Source: UM-FILTER-40-17 sp032251335
GTDB lineage: Bacteria; Bacteroidota; Bacteroidia; Flavobacteriales; Flavobacteriaceae
Direction of reading: 5' to 3'
DNA: 64,000 nt
Assembly (NCBI GenBank): GCA_032251335.1
Contig: JAVVDW010000002.1
Coordinates: forward strand, 62,001-126,000
Shown: positions 1 to 8,067 of the stretch, piece by piece
Layout of the letters: the number at the start of each line of letters is the position of its first letter
How positions within the stretch are numbered: position 1 is the stretch's first letter
The notes under the pieces: model-generated
What the model was told of the DNA's origin: nothing
Databases searched by the model: none
What the model saw: the letters and a program-made list of their open reading frames with translations, nothing else
Made by a program: the position numbers and the translations under genes

Positions 1-414
1 TGCCACAATTCATACGTAGCACATGTGTTGGATTTGGAAATGGAAAGCGGAAAACCCGTAGTCAAGAATGTTACTTGCGCCGTCGATTGCGGTATCGTGG
101 TGAACCCCATAGCCGCTACCAACCTTACCGAAGGTGGCATTGTAGATGGCATTGGATGTGCTTTATACGGCAACTTGACCTTCAGTGAAGGGAAACCCGA
201 GCAAAACAATTTTGATTCTTACCGTTTGATTCGCCACAGCGAAGCCCCAAAAAATATCGATGTGCATTTCGTAAAAAGCGATGTAGATCCGACCGGTTTG
301 GGAGAGCCGCCTTTTCCGCCTATCATGGGCGCTTTGGCAAACGCCTTATATAACGCTACCGGCAAGCGTTATTACGACCAGCCATTGATAGGAAGCCAAC
401 AAATTTTAGGTTAA
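1..414 (+). CDS. Xanthine dehydrogenase family, molybdopterin-binding large subunit (3' end)
   Basis: The reading frame is open from the first base, so only the last 137 codons are present. The visible part is the C-terminal molybdopterin-binding domain of the aldehyde oxidase/xanthine dehydrogenase family, closest in feel to the isoquinoline 1-oxidoreductase beta type. It shows VDCGIVVNP, the EGGIVDGIGCALYG segment and GLGEPPFPP, whose Glu matches the conserved active-site Glu of the family. The enzyme hydroxylates a heterocycle or aldehyde at a Mo-cytidine-dinucleotide centre. It heads an operon for cofactor synthesis, with moaD starting 27 bases after its stop. The substrate cannot be told from this fragment. 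Confidence 0.9.
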   Translation, partial: CHNSYVAHVLDLEMESGKPVVKNVTCAVDCGIVVNPIAATNLTEGGIVDGIGCALYGNLTFSEGKPEQNNFDSYRLIRHSEAPKNIDVHFVKSDVDPTGLGEPPFPPIMGALANALYNATGKRYYDQPLIGSQQILG

Positions 415-441
415 GCATGATTAATTAAACACCGTATTTAC

Positions 442-693
442 ATGGAAATCCTGTTATTCGGAATCACGAAAAACATCGTGGGTGCATCCACTTTTACCGT
501 TCCCGCATCAAAAAAATCGGAACTTGGCATAGCGGATGTTGCATCACTCAAAGGCTATTTAAAAGAAACTTTTCCGGGCTTGTGCGACATCAGTTCATTG
601 GCGGTAGCCGTCAACAATCAATACGCATCAGACCATACTTCGATAAATGAAACCGACGAAATAGCACTTATTCCACCTGTAAGTGGCGGCTAA
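442..693 (+). CDS. moaD: Molybdopterin synthase small subunit MoaD
   Basis: 83-aa ubiquitin-like beta-grasp protein ending in VSGG. The terminal Gly-Gly is the residue pair that is adenylated by MoeB and then thiocarboxylated to donate sulfur to precursor Z. The length is normal for MoaD. The gene lies two bases before moaE, so the two synthase subunits are co-translated, and the matching activating enzyme (MoeB-rhodanese) is further down the same operon. Confidence 0.93.
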   Translation: MEILLFGITKNIVGASTFTVPASKKSELGIADVASLKGYLKETFPGLCDISSLAVAVNNQYASDHTSINETDEIALIPPVSGG

Positions 694-695
694 TT

Positions 696-1112
696 ATGGA
701 AAGAATCATTCAAATAACCGAATCCATTGATTGCTCAACAATCTATGAGGAACTGGCTCACCCCGATAGTGGGGGCATTTGTGTTTTTATAGGAACGGTA
801 CGCCAACAGACCAATAATGAAGAAGTAACTTCTTTGTTTTTTGAGTCTTACGAATCGATGGCCCTGAGCGAAATTGAAAAAATTATCGATGAAGCCGCTC
901 AAAAATGGAAGCTCAATAAAGTTATCGTAAAGCATGCCGTGGGGTCGAAAAAACCCACAGAACCCGTTGTTGTTGTCGGGGCTTCGTCTGCCCACCGCGA
1001 TGCCTGCTTCGAAGCGTGCAGGTTTCTGATTGACACCCTGAAACAAAAAGTGCCCATTTGGAAAAAAGAGTTTTTTAAAAACAAATCGGTGTGGGTTTCC
1101 GCCCATCCGTAA
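696..1112 (+). CDS. moaE: Molybdopterin synthase catalytic subunit MoaE
   Basis: 138-aa MoaE, which converts cyclic pyranopterin monophosphate to molybdopterin using sulfur from MoaD. It carries GTVR at 33-36, the GASSAHRDACFEAC stretch around 95-108, and the lysines of the active site in LKQKVPIWKKE (116-125). The C terminus is slightly shorter than in E. coli MoaE but the catalytic part is complete. Nine bases separate its stop from the moaA start. Confidence 0.95.
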   Translation: MERIIQITESIDCSTIYEELAHPDSGGICVFIGTVRQQTNNEEVTSLFFESYESMALSEIEKIIDEAAQKWKLNKVIVKHAVGSKKPTEPVVVVGASSAHRDACFEACRFLIDTLKQKVPIWKKEFFKNKSVWVSAHP

Positions 1113-1121
1113 ACGATTTTT

Positions 1122-2105
1122 ATGCTAATAGACAATCACAATAGAAAGATAAACTACCTGCGCTTGGCCGTTACTGACCGCTGCAACCTTCGATGCAACT
1201 ACTGCATGCCGGAAGCGGGCATTAATTTTGCGGAAAACAACAAATTGCTATCCATTGAAGAGCTCATCACGGTCAGCGAAAATTTGGTCGAACTCGGCAT
1301 CGATAAAATCCGTATCACAGGCGGTGAACCTTTTGTCAGAAAAGATTTGATGGTTTTGATGCGAAAACTTGCCAAAATAAAAGCATTAAAAGACATATCT
1401 GTGACCACCAATGCCACCCTGATTGGGAATCACATCGACGAATTGAAAGCATTGGGCATCACGAATATAAATTTGAGTTTGGATGCCATTGACAAAGAGA
1501 CTTTTGAAAAAATTACCCGGCGCAGCCAATACGAAATTGTGCACCGCAACCTACTCCGATTGATAGACTTAGATTTCAACATTCGTATCAATTTTGTGGT
1601 ACTTGACGGGCAAAACACCCAAGATATTTTACCGATTTTGGAACTGACCAAACACCACAACGTTTCCGTCCGGTTTTTGGAAGAAATGCCTTTCAACGGG
1701 GGTTCGAGGGCTTTCAATACCATCAAGTGGGACTACAAATACATTTTGGAATACATCAAAACAAAATATGCCGACATCACGCTGATTCCCTCCGAAAAAA
1801 CCTCCACTTCTATCAATTATAAAATTAAAAACCACGTGGGCAGTTTCGGATTGATTCCTTCATTCAGCCGGACTTTTTGCGGGAGCTGCAACCGCTTGCG
1901 CATTTCGGCCACCGGTGATGTAATCACCTGTTTGTACGGCAAACCCGTGGCGAACATACGCGAAGTTTTAAGAGCCCATCAAGCTGAGGGAAACCTCCGG
2001 GATGAAATCCAGAAAGCCATCAGCAAGCGGGCGGCAAACGGATTTGAAGCCCAACAACAAAACCAGGGCGTATTTGAAAATTCGATGACTTCCATTGGCG
2101 GGTGA
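1122..2105 (+). CDS. moaA: GTP 3',8-cyclase MoaA (radical SAM)
   Basis: 327-aa radical SAM enzyme for the first step of molybdenum cofactor synthesis from GTP. The N-terminal cluster motif is CNLRCNYC (C21, C25, C28), followed by ITGGEP at 65-70. The C-terminal substrate-binding cluster is C253, C256 and C270, and the protein ends in Gly-Gly, which is essential in MoaA. Everything needed for activity is present. Two tandem copies of a start-codon-associated repeat separate it from moaC, so the operon may be modulated at this point. Confidence 0.96.
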   Translation: MLIDNHNRKINYLRLAVTDRCNLRCNYCMPEAGINFAENNKLLSIEELITVSENLVELGIDKIRITGGEPFVRKDLMVLMRKLAKIKALKDISVTTNATLIGNHIDELKALGITNINLSLDAIDKETFEKITRRSQYEIVHRNLLRLIDLDFNIRINFVVLDGQNTQDILPILELTKHHNVSVRFLEEMPFNGGSRAFNTIKWDYKYILEYIKTKYADITLIPSEKTSTSINYKIKNHVGSFGLIPSFSRTFCGSCNRLRISATGDVITCLYGKPVANIREVLRAHQAEGNLRDEIQKAISKRAANGFEAQQQNQGVFENSMTSIGG

Positions 2106-2128
2106 AAAGTTCTGTTTAACTTCACGAC

Positions 2129-2218
2129 ATGAAACGCCCATGTGAAAATTTTGCACACAGGAGAATGATTATTCTAGGGCGTTCCATGTGACCGCTGAAA
2201 ATAAATAATTATAAACAC
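2129..2218 (+). repeat. Start-codon-associated dispersed repeat, copy 1 (tandem)
   Basis: First of two head-to-tail 90-bp units between moaA and moaC. The unit begins with ATGAAACGCCC, contains TTTTGCACACAG and GGGCGTTCC, and ends in ATAAACAC just before the next ATGAAA. GAAACGCCC and GGGCGTTCC can pair, and AGAAT and ATTCT form an inner hairpin. Related copies lie before leuB, the SDR gene, the DJ-1-like gene and a ridA-like gene. Confidence 0.85.
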
Positions 2219-2308
2219 ATGAAACACCCATGTAAAAAAATTTTGCACACAGTAGCATGATTATTAAGGGTGTTCTATCTGACCGATAAAAACAAATAAT
2301 ATAAACAG
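2219..2308 (+). repeat. Start-codon-associated dispersed repeat, copy 2, abutting moaC
   Basis: Second 90-bp unit, starting ATGAAACACCC and ending AATATAAACAG directly before the moaC ATGAAA. The arm change from GAAACGCCC/GGGCGTT in copy 1 to GAAACACCC/GGGTGTT here is compensatory, so pairing is kept. One extra A in the A-run breaks the small upstream reading frame seen in copy 1. This suggests that the structure or DNA sequence, not a leader peptide, is conserved. Confidence 0.85.
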
Positions 2309-2782
2309 ATGAAAAAACAACTCTCTCATATCTCCGAAAACGGTGACATCCAAATGGTAGATGTGACGGATAAAAACAGCTCCGCACGCGTGGCAACAGC
2401 TTCGGGCAAAGTGATTTTTCCGGCAGCAGTTTTCGCGCAATTGGAAGCCCAGGGTTTTGTAGGTAAAAAGGGAAGCATCATCCAAATTGCAGTGATTGCG
2501 GGGATTCAGGCTGTCAAAAAAACCGCCGAGTTGATTCCGCTTTGCCATGCGCTCCCAATTTCCAAAATAGACATTCAAATCGTGCCGGAAGCCCCGGTCT
2601 TTTACATTCAATGTACTGTAAAATGTACCGAAAAAACAGGTGTGGAAATGGAAGCACTCACCGGAGTCAGCATCAGCGCGCTCACGGTTTATGACATGTG
2701 CAAAGCCTTGTCGCATGACATACAAATCACAGACATCAGGCTCGAACAAAAAACAGGCGGGAAAAATGATTTTGAAAGATAA
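2309..2782 (+). CDS. moaC: Cyclic pyranopterin monophosphate synthase MoaC
   Basis: 157-aa MoaC, which works with MoaA to make cyclic pyranopterin monophosphate. Family hallmarks are LIPLCHALPIS, the GVEMEALTGVS segment and the following YDMCKALSHD. The length matches the family. The start ATGAAAAAA is fused directly to the upstream dispersed repeat, so its untranslated leader is made of repeat sequence. The 3' end overlaps mobA by 17 bases. Confidence 0.95.
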   Translation: MKKQLSHISENGDIQMVDVTDKNSSARVATASGKVIFPAAVFAQLEAQGFVGKKGSIIQIAVIAGIQAVKKTAELIPLCHALPISKIDIQIVPEAPVFYIQCTVKCTEKTGVEMEALTGVSISALTVYDMCKALSHDIQITDIRLEQKTGGKNDFER

Positions 2783-3353
2783 ACTATTCGGCCTCGTGCT
2801 CTCCGGAGGAAAAAGCACCCGAATGGGAGTTGACAAAGGTTCGATCAACTATCACGGCATCCCGCACAGCGACTATTTACTAAACCTTTTGGGTAAATTA
2901 TGCGATGAAGTTTTTCTGAGTGTCAACGATGAACAAATGCCTGACGTATCGCACGATGTGAAAATCATCGTTGACGAAAACCAACACCGCGGGCCGTTCA
3001 ACGGCTTGTTGAGCGCACACCACAAATATCCCGATGCGGCTTGGTTGGTGTTGGCCTGCGATTTGCCTTTGATTGATAAAAATTCCCTTGAACGTTTGAT
3101 TCAAAAAAGAAACCCGGAGAAATTTGCCACCGCTTTTGCCACCCATGCCAGCAAACTTCCCGAACCGCTTTGTGCCATTTGGGAAAGCAAGGCATTGCAA
3201 AAGGCGGAGGAAAACCTCAATGCCTGCGCAGGTAGTTGCCCCAGAAAATTTCTTATCAATTCGGACATCCAACTGGTTTTTCCAGAAGATGACAAGGTGT
3301 TGTTTAACGCCAATTCGATGGAAGACTATAACGAAGTAATCACAAAATTATAA
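2766..3353 (+). CDS. mobA: Molybdenum cofactor guanylyltransferase MobA
   Basis: 195-aa nucleotidyltransferase that attaches GMP to molybdopterin. It has the LVLSGGKSTRMGVDKG nucleotide-binding loop near the N terminus and the LACDLPLI metal-binding segment. The frame is open upstream to 2640, but that part overlaps moaC antiphase and does not look like MobA. The ATG at 2766 places the LSGG loop at the usual distance, so it was chosen. The operon also encodes MocA, so both dinucleotide forms of the cofactor may be made. Confidence 0.9.
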   Translation: MILKDKLFGLVLSGGKSTRMGVDKGSINYHGIPHSDYLLNLLGKLCDEVFLSVNDEQMPDVSHDVKIIVDENQHRGPFNGLLSAHHKYPDAAWLVLACDLPLIDKNSLERLIQKRNPEKFATAFATHASKLPEPLCAIWESKALQKAEENLNACAGSCPRKFLINSDIQLVFPEDDKVLFNANSMEDYNEVITKL

Positions 3354-3355
3354 AA

Positions 3356-4432
3356 ATGCGCACCGAACGTTACATCAGGCAAACCAGCTTGGCCGAATTT
3401 GGTTCGGATGCGCAGTCAAAACTTCAAAAAGCGAAGGTTTTGGTGGTGGGCGCAGGCGGGTTGGGCATCCCGGTTTTGCAGTATTTGAATGCGATGGGAG
3501 TCGGGACACTCGGTATTGTTGAACACGATACGGTGGACATCACCAACCTCCACCGTCAGGTTTTATATGATGAAAGCGATATCGGAAAGTCGAAGATTAA
3601 AGCAATTGCCAAGAAACTTGCCACGCAAAATTCGGAAACCGACCTGCAGCTTTTTGACACTTTTTTAACCCCTGAAAATGCGTTGGAAATCATTTCCGAC
3701 TTCGATTTGGTGATGGATTGTTCAGATAATTTCCCGACGCGGTATTTGGTGAACGATGCCTGCGTGATTTTAAACAAACCTTTTGTTTACGCAGCCTTGC
3801 ACGGTTTTGAAGGCCAAGTCAGCGTTTTTAATTACAAAGGCGGTCCCACCTACCGATGCCTGTTTCCCGACATGCCCGACCCGGCGCAAATCCCGGATTG
3901 CAACACCAACGGTGTTTTGGGCATCATCCCGGGGATTGTAGGAAATTTTCAAGCTTTGGAAGCTGTGAAAGTGGTCGCGGGAATTGGTGATGTGGTGTCC
4001 GGCAGCTTATTGATTTATGATGGTTTACAGCAGCTTACCTACAAAATAAAGTTCCCGCTGACAGTAGAAAACCTAAAAATAAAAAGCCTTAAAAAAAGTT
4101 ATGCGTTTGACACTTGTCCGGGTCAGCAAAATATTGCTACTGAAGAATTTATCAACCTATTGGAAACAAACAAAACCATGCAACTTATAGATGTTCGCTC
4201 GCCGGATGAGTTTGCCCAATTTCACCTCGAAAAGAGTAAAAACATTCCCTTAGATGGATTTGAATCCGGATTCGGCGAAATCAACTTCTCCAAACCGGTT
4301 TACCTACTTTGCCAGTCGGGTGTCAGAAGTATGAAAGCTTTAAATATTTTGAAAAATCACCATCCATCGGTTGAAGTTTACAATTTGGAGGGCGGGCTTA
4401 ACCAATACCGAAAATATGCCCTTGGATATTGA
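3356..4432 (+). CDS. moeB: MoeB/ThiF-type adenylyltransferase fused to rhodanese domain
   Basis: 358-aa E1-like enzyme that would adenylate the MoaD C terminus. The N-terminal part has the nucleotide loop VVGAGGLG (30-37), the DNLHRQ-type segment TNLHRQ and catalytic C182 in PDCNTNG. A rhodanese domain follows (about 260-358) with C319 in CQSGVRS, suited to passing sulfur to MoaD. Unusually, the zinc-binding CxxC pairs of MoeB are not both present: TYRC stands where CYRC is expected, and the second pair is reduced to TCPG. The last 17 bases overlap the next gene. Confidence 0.88.
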   Translation: MRTERYIRQTSLAEFGSDAQSKLQKAKVLVVGAGGLGIPVLQYLNAMGVGTLGIVEHDTVDITNLHRQVLYDESDIGKSKIKAIAKKLATQNSETDLQLFDTFLTPENALEIISDFDLVMDCSDNFPTRYLVNDACVILNKPFVYAALHGFEGQVSVFNYKGGPTYRCLFPDMPDPAQIPDCNTNGVLGIIPGIVGNFQALEAVKVVAGIGDVVSGSLLIYDGLQQLTYKIKFPLTVENLKIKSLKKSYAFDTCPGQQNIATEEFINLLETNKTMQLIDVRSPDEFAQFHLEKSKNIPLDGFESGFGEINFSKPVYLLCQSGVRSMKALNILKNHHPSVEVYNLEGGLNQYRKYALGY

Positions 4433-5195
4433 CAATTTTATTTTGCTCTGCCTCGGTTTTTTCGTGGTCGCGACGCTGTACTCCTCAGTAGGTTTCGGAG
4501 GCGGCTCCAGTTATTTGGCACTCTTGGCACTTTTTCTGACAGAATTTTACGCCATACGGAGCATCGCCTTGCTTTGCAACCTCGTAGTGGTTTCCGGCAG
4601 TTGTTTTTTGTATTACAAGAAGGGGCTTTTCGAGATCAAAAAATTTTTACCTTTCGTCATCACGAGTATTCCGTTGAGTTTTTTGGGCGCTTCCTTCCGG
4701 CTGAAAGAGCATGTTTTTTTTATCATTTTAGGCATCACGCTCATTGTTTCGTCTGTCGCTTTGGTAGTACAAACCCTGAAAAAAGAAGACCCATCGGAGC
4801 CTCACCGGAAATATCCCGTTTTCGTAAACTATCTTTTGGGAGGGGTAATCGGTTTTTTGGCAGGCTTGGTCGGCATCGGCGGCGGGATTTTTTTGGCACC
4901 GGTCTTGAACCATTTGCGTTGGGAAAAATCGTTGACCATAGCCGCGTTGACGAGTTTTTTTATTTTGGTAAATTCGATTTCGGGCTTGGGCGGATTGGTT
5001 GTAAACGATACTTTTCAAGTCCCGGTTTTATACGCCCTCGGGCTGATGCTTGTGGTGCTGTTGGGCGGACAGTTGGGCGCCAGGATAACCTTGCGAAAAC
5101 TTAGCGGAAACGGCATCAAACGGTTGACGGCACTTTTGGTTTTTAGCGTTGGCATTCGGGTTTTGTTGATCAACGGTTTTCAAATTAATTTCTAA
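4416..5195 (+). CDS. TSUP (TauE/SafE) family membrane transporter
   Basis: 259-aa polytopic membrane protein with about eight hydrophobic segments. It carries the paired TSUP repeats recognisable as SSVGFGGGSSYLALLALF near the start and GVIGFLAGLVGIGGGIFLAP in the middle. Family members export sulfite, sulfonates or other small organic anions. The ATG at 4416 was chosen over upstream in-frame starts because it lies just before the first membrane helix. It overlaps moeB by 17 bases and is one base from moeA, so it is an integral part of the Moco operon. A link to sulfur or molybdate-like anion handling is inference. Confidence 0.88.
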   Translation: MPLDIDNFILLCLGFFVVATLYSSVGFGGGSSYLALLALFLTEFYAIRSIALLCNLVVVSGSCFLYYKKGLFEIKKFLPFVITSIPLSFLGASFRLKEHVFFIILGITLIVSSVALVVQTLKKEDPSEPHRKYPVFVNYLLGGVIGFLAGLVGIGGGIFLAPVLNHLRWEKSLTIAALTSFFILVNSISGLGGLVVNDTFQVPVLYALGLMLVVLLGGQLGARITLRKLSGNGIKRLTALLVFSVGIRVLLINGFQINF

Positions 5196-5196
5196 G

Positions 5197-6396
5197 ATGA
5201 TAACATTCGAAAAAGCATATAATGAAGTGATGAAGAACACCGCCTCTTGGGGGATGGAAACCGTTGGTATCACAGCAGCAACCGATAGGATTTTAGCAAC
5301 TGATGTGTTTGCAGACCGAGATTTCCCGCCCTTTCACCGCGCAACCAAAGACGGGATTGCCATCAATTATGAAGCCATCCAAAAAGGTATCAACGCCTTT
5401 CCCATCGAAGGCATTGCAAGTGCCGGTTCGTCTCAAATTTCATTAAAAAGTATTTCAAACTGCATCGAAATCATGACAGGCGCGGTGCTTCCCGACAACA
5501 CGGACACCGTTATCATGTATGAAGAAACCGAAATTAAAAACAGCACAGCCGTCATTCTCAAAAAACCTCAAATAGGGCAAAACATTCACCGAAAAGGAAG
5601 TGACGAAAAGCAAGGCGATTTGCTGTTGAAAGCACCGCTGAAAATAACTTCGGCGGAAATAGGCGTACTCGCCTCGGTCGGGATTTCTGAAGTTTTGGTT
5701 TTTAAAAATCCAAAAGTTGCCATCGTATCGACCGGAAACGAATTGGTGGACATTAACCAAAAACCCTTGCCGCATCAAATCAGAAAATCGAACAGTTATT
5801 CGTTGCATGCACTGTTGGAAGTTGAAAAAATTAAGGCAGACTTGTTGCATTTGGCCGATGATCCGGCCATCATCGAAGAGAAATTGTCCGAAGCACTCAA
5901 AACCAACGATGTTTTGCTTTTGAGTGGTGGTGTTTCCAAGGGAAAGTATGATTACATCCCCAAGATTTTAACCCAACTCGGCGTAGAAAAAGTATTTCAT
6001 TTTGTGATGCAACAGCCCGGTAAGCCTTTTTGGTTTGGTGTGCATCCCGAATTGAAAACGGTCATTTTTTCATTCCCCGGCAATCCGGTTTCCACTTTTG
6101 CCAATTACCACATCTATTTTAAAGATTGGTTGCAAGCGTGTTTTGGTCTGAAATCCACAGCTTTTGAAGCCATTTTGACGAAAGAAATAACGGGTTCGGA
6201 AACTTTGACTAAATTTATCAAGGTAAAAACCCATTTTGAAAGTGGCCAACTTTTTGCCGAAGCCATTCCCGAAAACGGATCGGGCGATTTGACAAGCCTG
6301 GCGCGAAGTGACGGGTTTGTAAAGATTGAAGCCGGAAAAGAATCGGTTCGGAAAGGCGCGCGTGTTTCATTTATACCAACACGGAAAATCATTTAA
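5197..6396 (+). CDS. moeA: Molybdopterin molybdenumtransferase MoeA
   Basis: 399-aa MoeA, which inserts molybdate into adenylated molybdopterin. Recognised parts are CIEIMTGAVLPDNTDTVI, the STGNEL motif, LLSGGVSKGKYDYIP, the QQPGKPFWFG loop and FPGNPVST. Length and domain order are normal. It follows the TSUP gene by one base and precedes xdhC by 11. Confidence 0.95.
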   Translation: MITFEKAYNEVMKNTASWGMETVGITAATDRILATDVFADRDFPPFHRATKDGIAINYEAIQKGINAFPIEGIASAGSSQISLKSISNCIEIMTGAVLPDNTDTVIMYEETEIKNSTAVILKKPQIGQNIHRKGSDEKQGDLLLKAPLKITSAEIGVLASVGISEVLVFKNPKVAIVSTGNELVDINQKPLPHQIRKSNSYSLHALLEVEKIKADLLHLADDPAIIEEKLSEALKTNDVLLLSGGVSKGKYDYIPKILTQLGVEKVFHFVMQQPGKPFWFGVHPELKTVIFSFPGNPVSTFANYHIYFKDWLQACFGLKSTAFEAILTKEITGSETLTKFIKVKTHFESGQLFAEAIPENGSGDLTSLARSDGFVKIEAGKESVRKGARVSFIPTRKII

Positions 6397-6407
6397 AATT
6401 TGATTTT

Positions 6408-7448
6408 ATGACACACGAACTCAAAAAAATACCGCAACATTACGCCATAGCCAAAGCCACAGGCAAAAAAACCGTTTTGGCAACGGTTGTGGCGCTCGAA
6501 GGCTCTTCCTACCGAAGGCCTGGCGTGTCTATGCTTATTGTAGAAGGTGGACAAATGATCGGTGCCGTCAGCGGCGGTTGTGTTGAAAAAGAAATTTTGC
6601 ACCAGGCGCAGAGTGTTTTTCAGGACGGCAAAGCCAAGGTAATGACTTATGACGGCCGTTACAGATTGGGCTGCGAAGGGATTTTGTATATCTTGATTGA
6701 ACCCTTTAGCCCCTCAGAGATCTGGATGCAGGAATTTCAAAACACGCTTACCAACCGTACAAACCTCACAACCAAAACTTTTTATACCAAAGACGACCTC
6801 AAATGTTCAGAAAAATTTGGAACGGCTTACTTTTTTTCAAATGATGCTTTTTTGACGGTTTCGCCAAATTTTGATGTTCAATCGGCTTTGGCAGATGCCG
6901 GAATTTCAATTTTTGAAAACGAACTAAAACCTTGTTTCCGGTTGGTGATTGTTGGCAGCGAACACGATGCTGTCGAGCTTTGCACGGCGGCTTCTTTTTT
7001 AGGTTGGGAAGTGACCGTCATCGTTTCGCCAAAAGACCCGAAAACCATAGGGAATTTTCCGGGCGCAAACGCATTGGTCCACAGCAGCCCCGAAACTTTG
7101 GATGTAACCCATTTCGATTCCGGTTCGGCAGTTGTGTTGATGACACACAGCTACGTGACCGATTTGAAGTTTTTACTAGCCCTTAAAGACATACATTTTG
7201 TTTATTTGGGATTGTTAGGCCCATCAAAGAGGCGTGAAAAATTATTAGGCGAATTTATAGAACATGCGCCTGAAGTTGAAGAGGCTTTTTTCACCAACAT
7301 ACACGGCCCGTCCGGATTGAATTTGGGAGCCGAAACGCCACAAGAAATAGCAGTTTCTATCGTGTCCGAAATTTTATCCGTCATCAGAAAACAAGATGCA
7401 TCGCCTTTAAAAAAACGCAAAGGCCGCATTCATAGCCAAGCAGAATGA
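6408..7448 (+). CDS. xdhC: XdhC/CoxI family molybdenum cofactor insertion protein
   Basis: 346-aa protein of the XdhC/CoxI family, which sulfurates or escorts Mo cofactor into xanthine-dehydrogenase-type enzymes. The N-terminal domain shows VVALEGSSYRRPG and GAVSGGCVEKE. The C-terminal Rossmann-like domain starts around LVIVGSEHDAVEL and includes VLMTHSY and LGLLGPSKRREKL, then IHGPSGLNLGAETPQEIA. This pairs it with the large subunit at the head of the operon. Its last four bases (ATGA) overlap mocA. Confidence 0.92.
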   Translation: MTHELKKIPQHYAIAKATGKKTVLATVVALEGSSYRRPGVSMLIVEGGQMIGAVSGGCVEKEILHQAQSVFQDGKAKVMTYDGRYRLGCEGILYILIEPFSPSEIWMQEFQNTLTNRTNLTTKTFYTKDDLKCSEKFGTAYFFSNDAFLTVSPNFDVQSALADAGISIFENELKPCFRLVIVGSEHDAVELCTAASFLGWEVTVIVSPKDPKTIGNFPGANALVHSSPETLDVTHFDSGSAVVLMTHSYVTDLKFLLALKDIHFVYLGLLGPSKRREKLLGEFIEHAPEVEEAFFTNIHGPSGLNLGAETPQEIAVSIVSEILSVIRKQDASPLKKRKGRIHSQAE

Positions 7449-8065
7449 AAAAATCTAAGAAAATAGTTTCAGTGGTTTTGGCGGCCGGTGAAGCCAAAAG
7501 AATGGGAAAAACCAAGCAACTGTTGCCATGGGGAAAGCAAACGCTCATTGAACATGTGATTGAACAGCATCTACAAACTGAAGTGCCGGAAGTTTATGTT
7601 GTTCTGGGGGCGAATTTTGAGGAGATTAAGAATCAAATTAAAAATTATCCCGTGAAGATTTTGGAAAACACAGCTTGGAGATCGGGTTTGAGTACATCGA
7701 TTGTGGCGGCAGCCCATCATTTTGCAAAGGAAAAAGTGGTAGCAGACGGCATTCTCATTGCATTGGCCGACCAACCGCTTTTAGATGCCGATTATCTAAA
7801 AACGATGCTCCAAATGTTTGATGGAAGTTCCGATAATATTGTGGCCACTGCCTACGAAAAGAAATGTGGTGTTCCGGCTGTCTTCCCAATTTCTTATTTG
7901 GATGCGTTAAGCGGATTGAGCGGTGATACAGGCGCTAGCCAACTTATCAATGTCGACAAAGGCAGGATAACCGCCGTTGACCCCGGGGAAAAAGCTATCG
8001 ATATAGACACGCCCGAAGTTTATCATCAGGTTTATAGAATGTTTGGCAGTCCGGAAAAAGGTTGA
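7445..8065 (+). CDS. mocA: Molybdenum cofactor cytidylyltransferase-like NTP transferase
   Basis: 206-aa nucleotidyltransferase with VVLAAGEAKRMGKTKQLL, the classical MocA-type N-terminal loop, and ALADQPLLD as the second metal motif. MocA adds CMP to Mo-molybdopterin, the form used by the xanthine dehydrogenase family, which fits its place directly after xdhC (4-base ATGA overlap). It ends the operon, two bases before the stop of the convergent 8068-9429 gene, with no terminator hairpin visible. Confidence 0.88.
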   Translation: MKKSKKIVSVVLAAGEAKRMGKTKQLLPWGKQTLIEHVIEQHLQTEVPEVYVVLGANFEEIKNQIKNYPVKILENTAWRSGLSTSIVAAAHHFAKEKVVADGILIALADQPLLDADYLKTMLQMFDGSSDNIVATAYEKKCGVPAVFPISYLDALSGLSGDTGASQLINVDKGRITAVDPGEKAIDIDTPEVYHQVYRMFGSPEKG

Positions 8066-8067
8066 GC

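Noticed and set aside
735..1106. 123-aa antisense frame inside moaE.
   Set aside because: Shadow of moaE, whose catalytic residues are all in the plus-strand frame.
2129..2192. Upstream reading frame in the start-codon element (MKRPCENFAHRRMIILGRSM) as a conserved leader peptide.
   Set aside because: Single-base length changes in the A-run of the second moaC copy and the leuB copy, and loss of the start in the DJ-1 copy, break the frame, while paired arms are kept.
2640..2765. Longer start for mobA.
   Set aside because: The added 42 residues lie antiphase in moaC and do not match the MobA N terminus; the loop LSGGKSTRMG needs the start at 2766.
4574..5104. 176-aa frame inside the TSUP gene.
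   Set aside because: Out-of-frame reading of a membrane protein gene with Arg/Phe-rich composition; no family.
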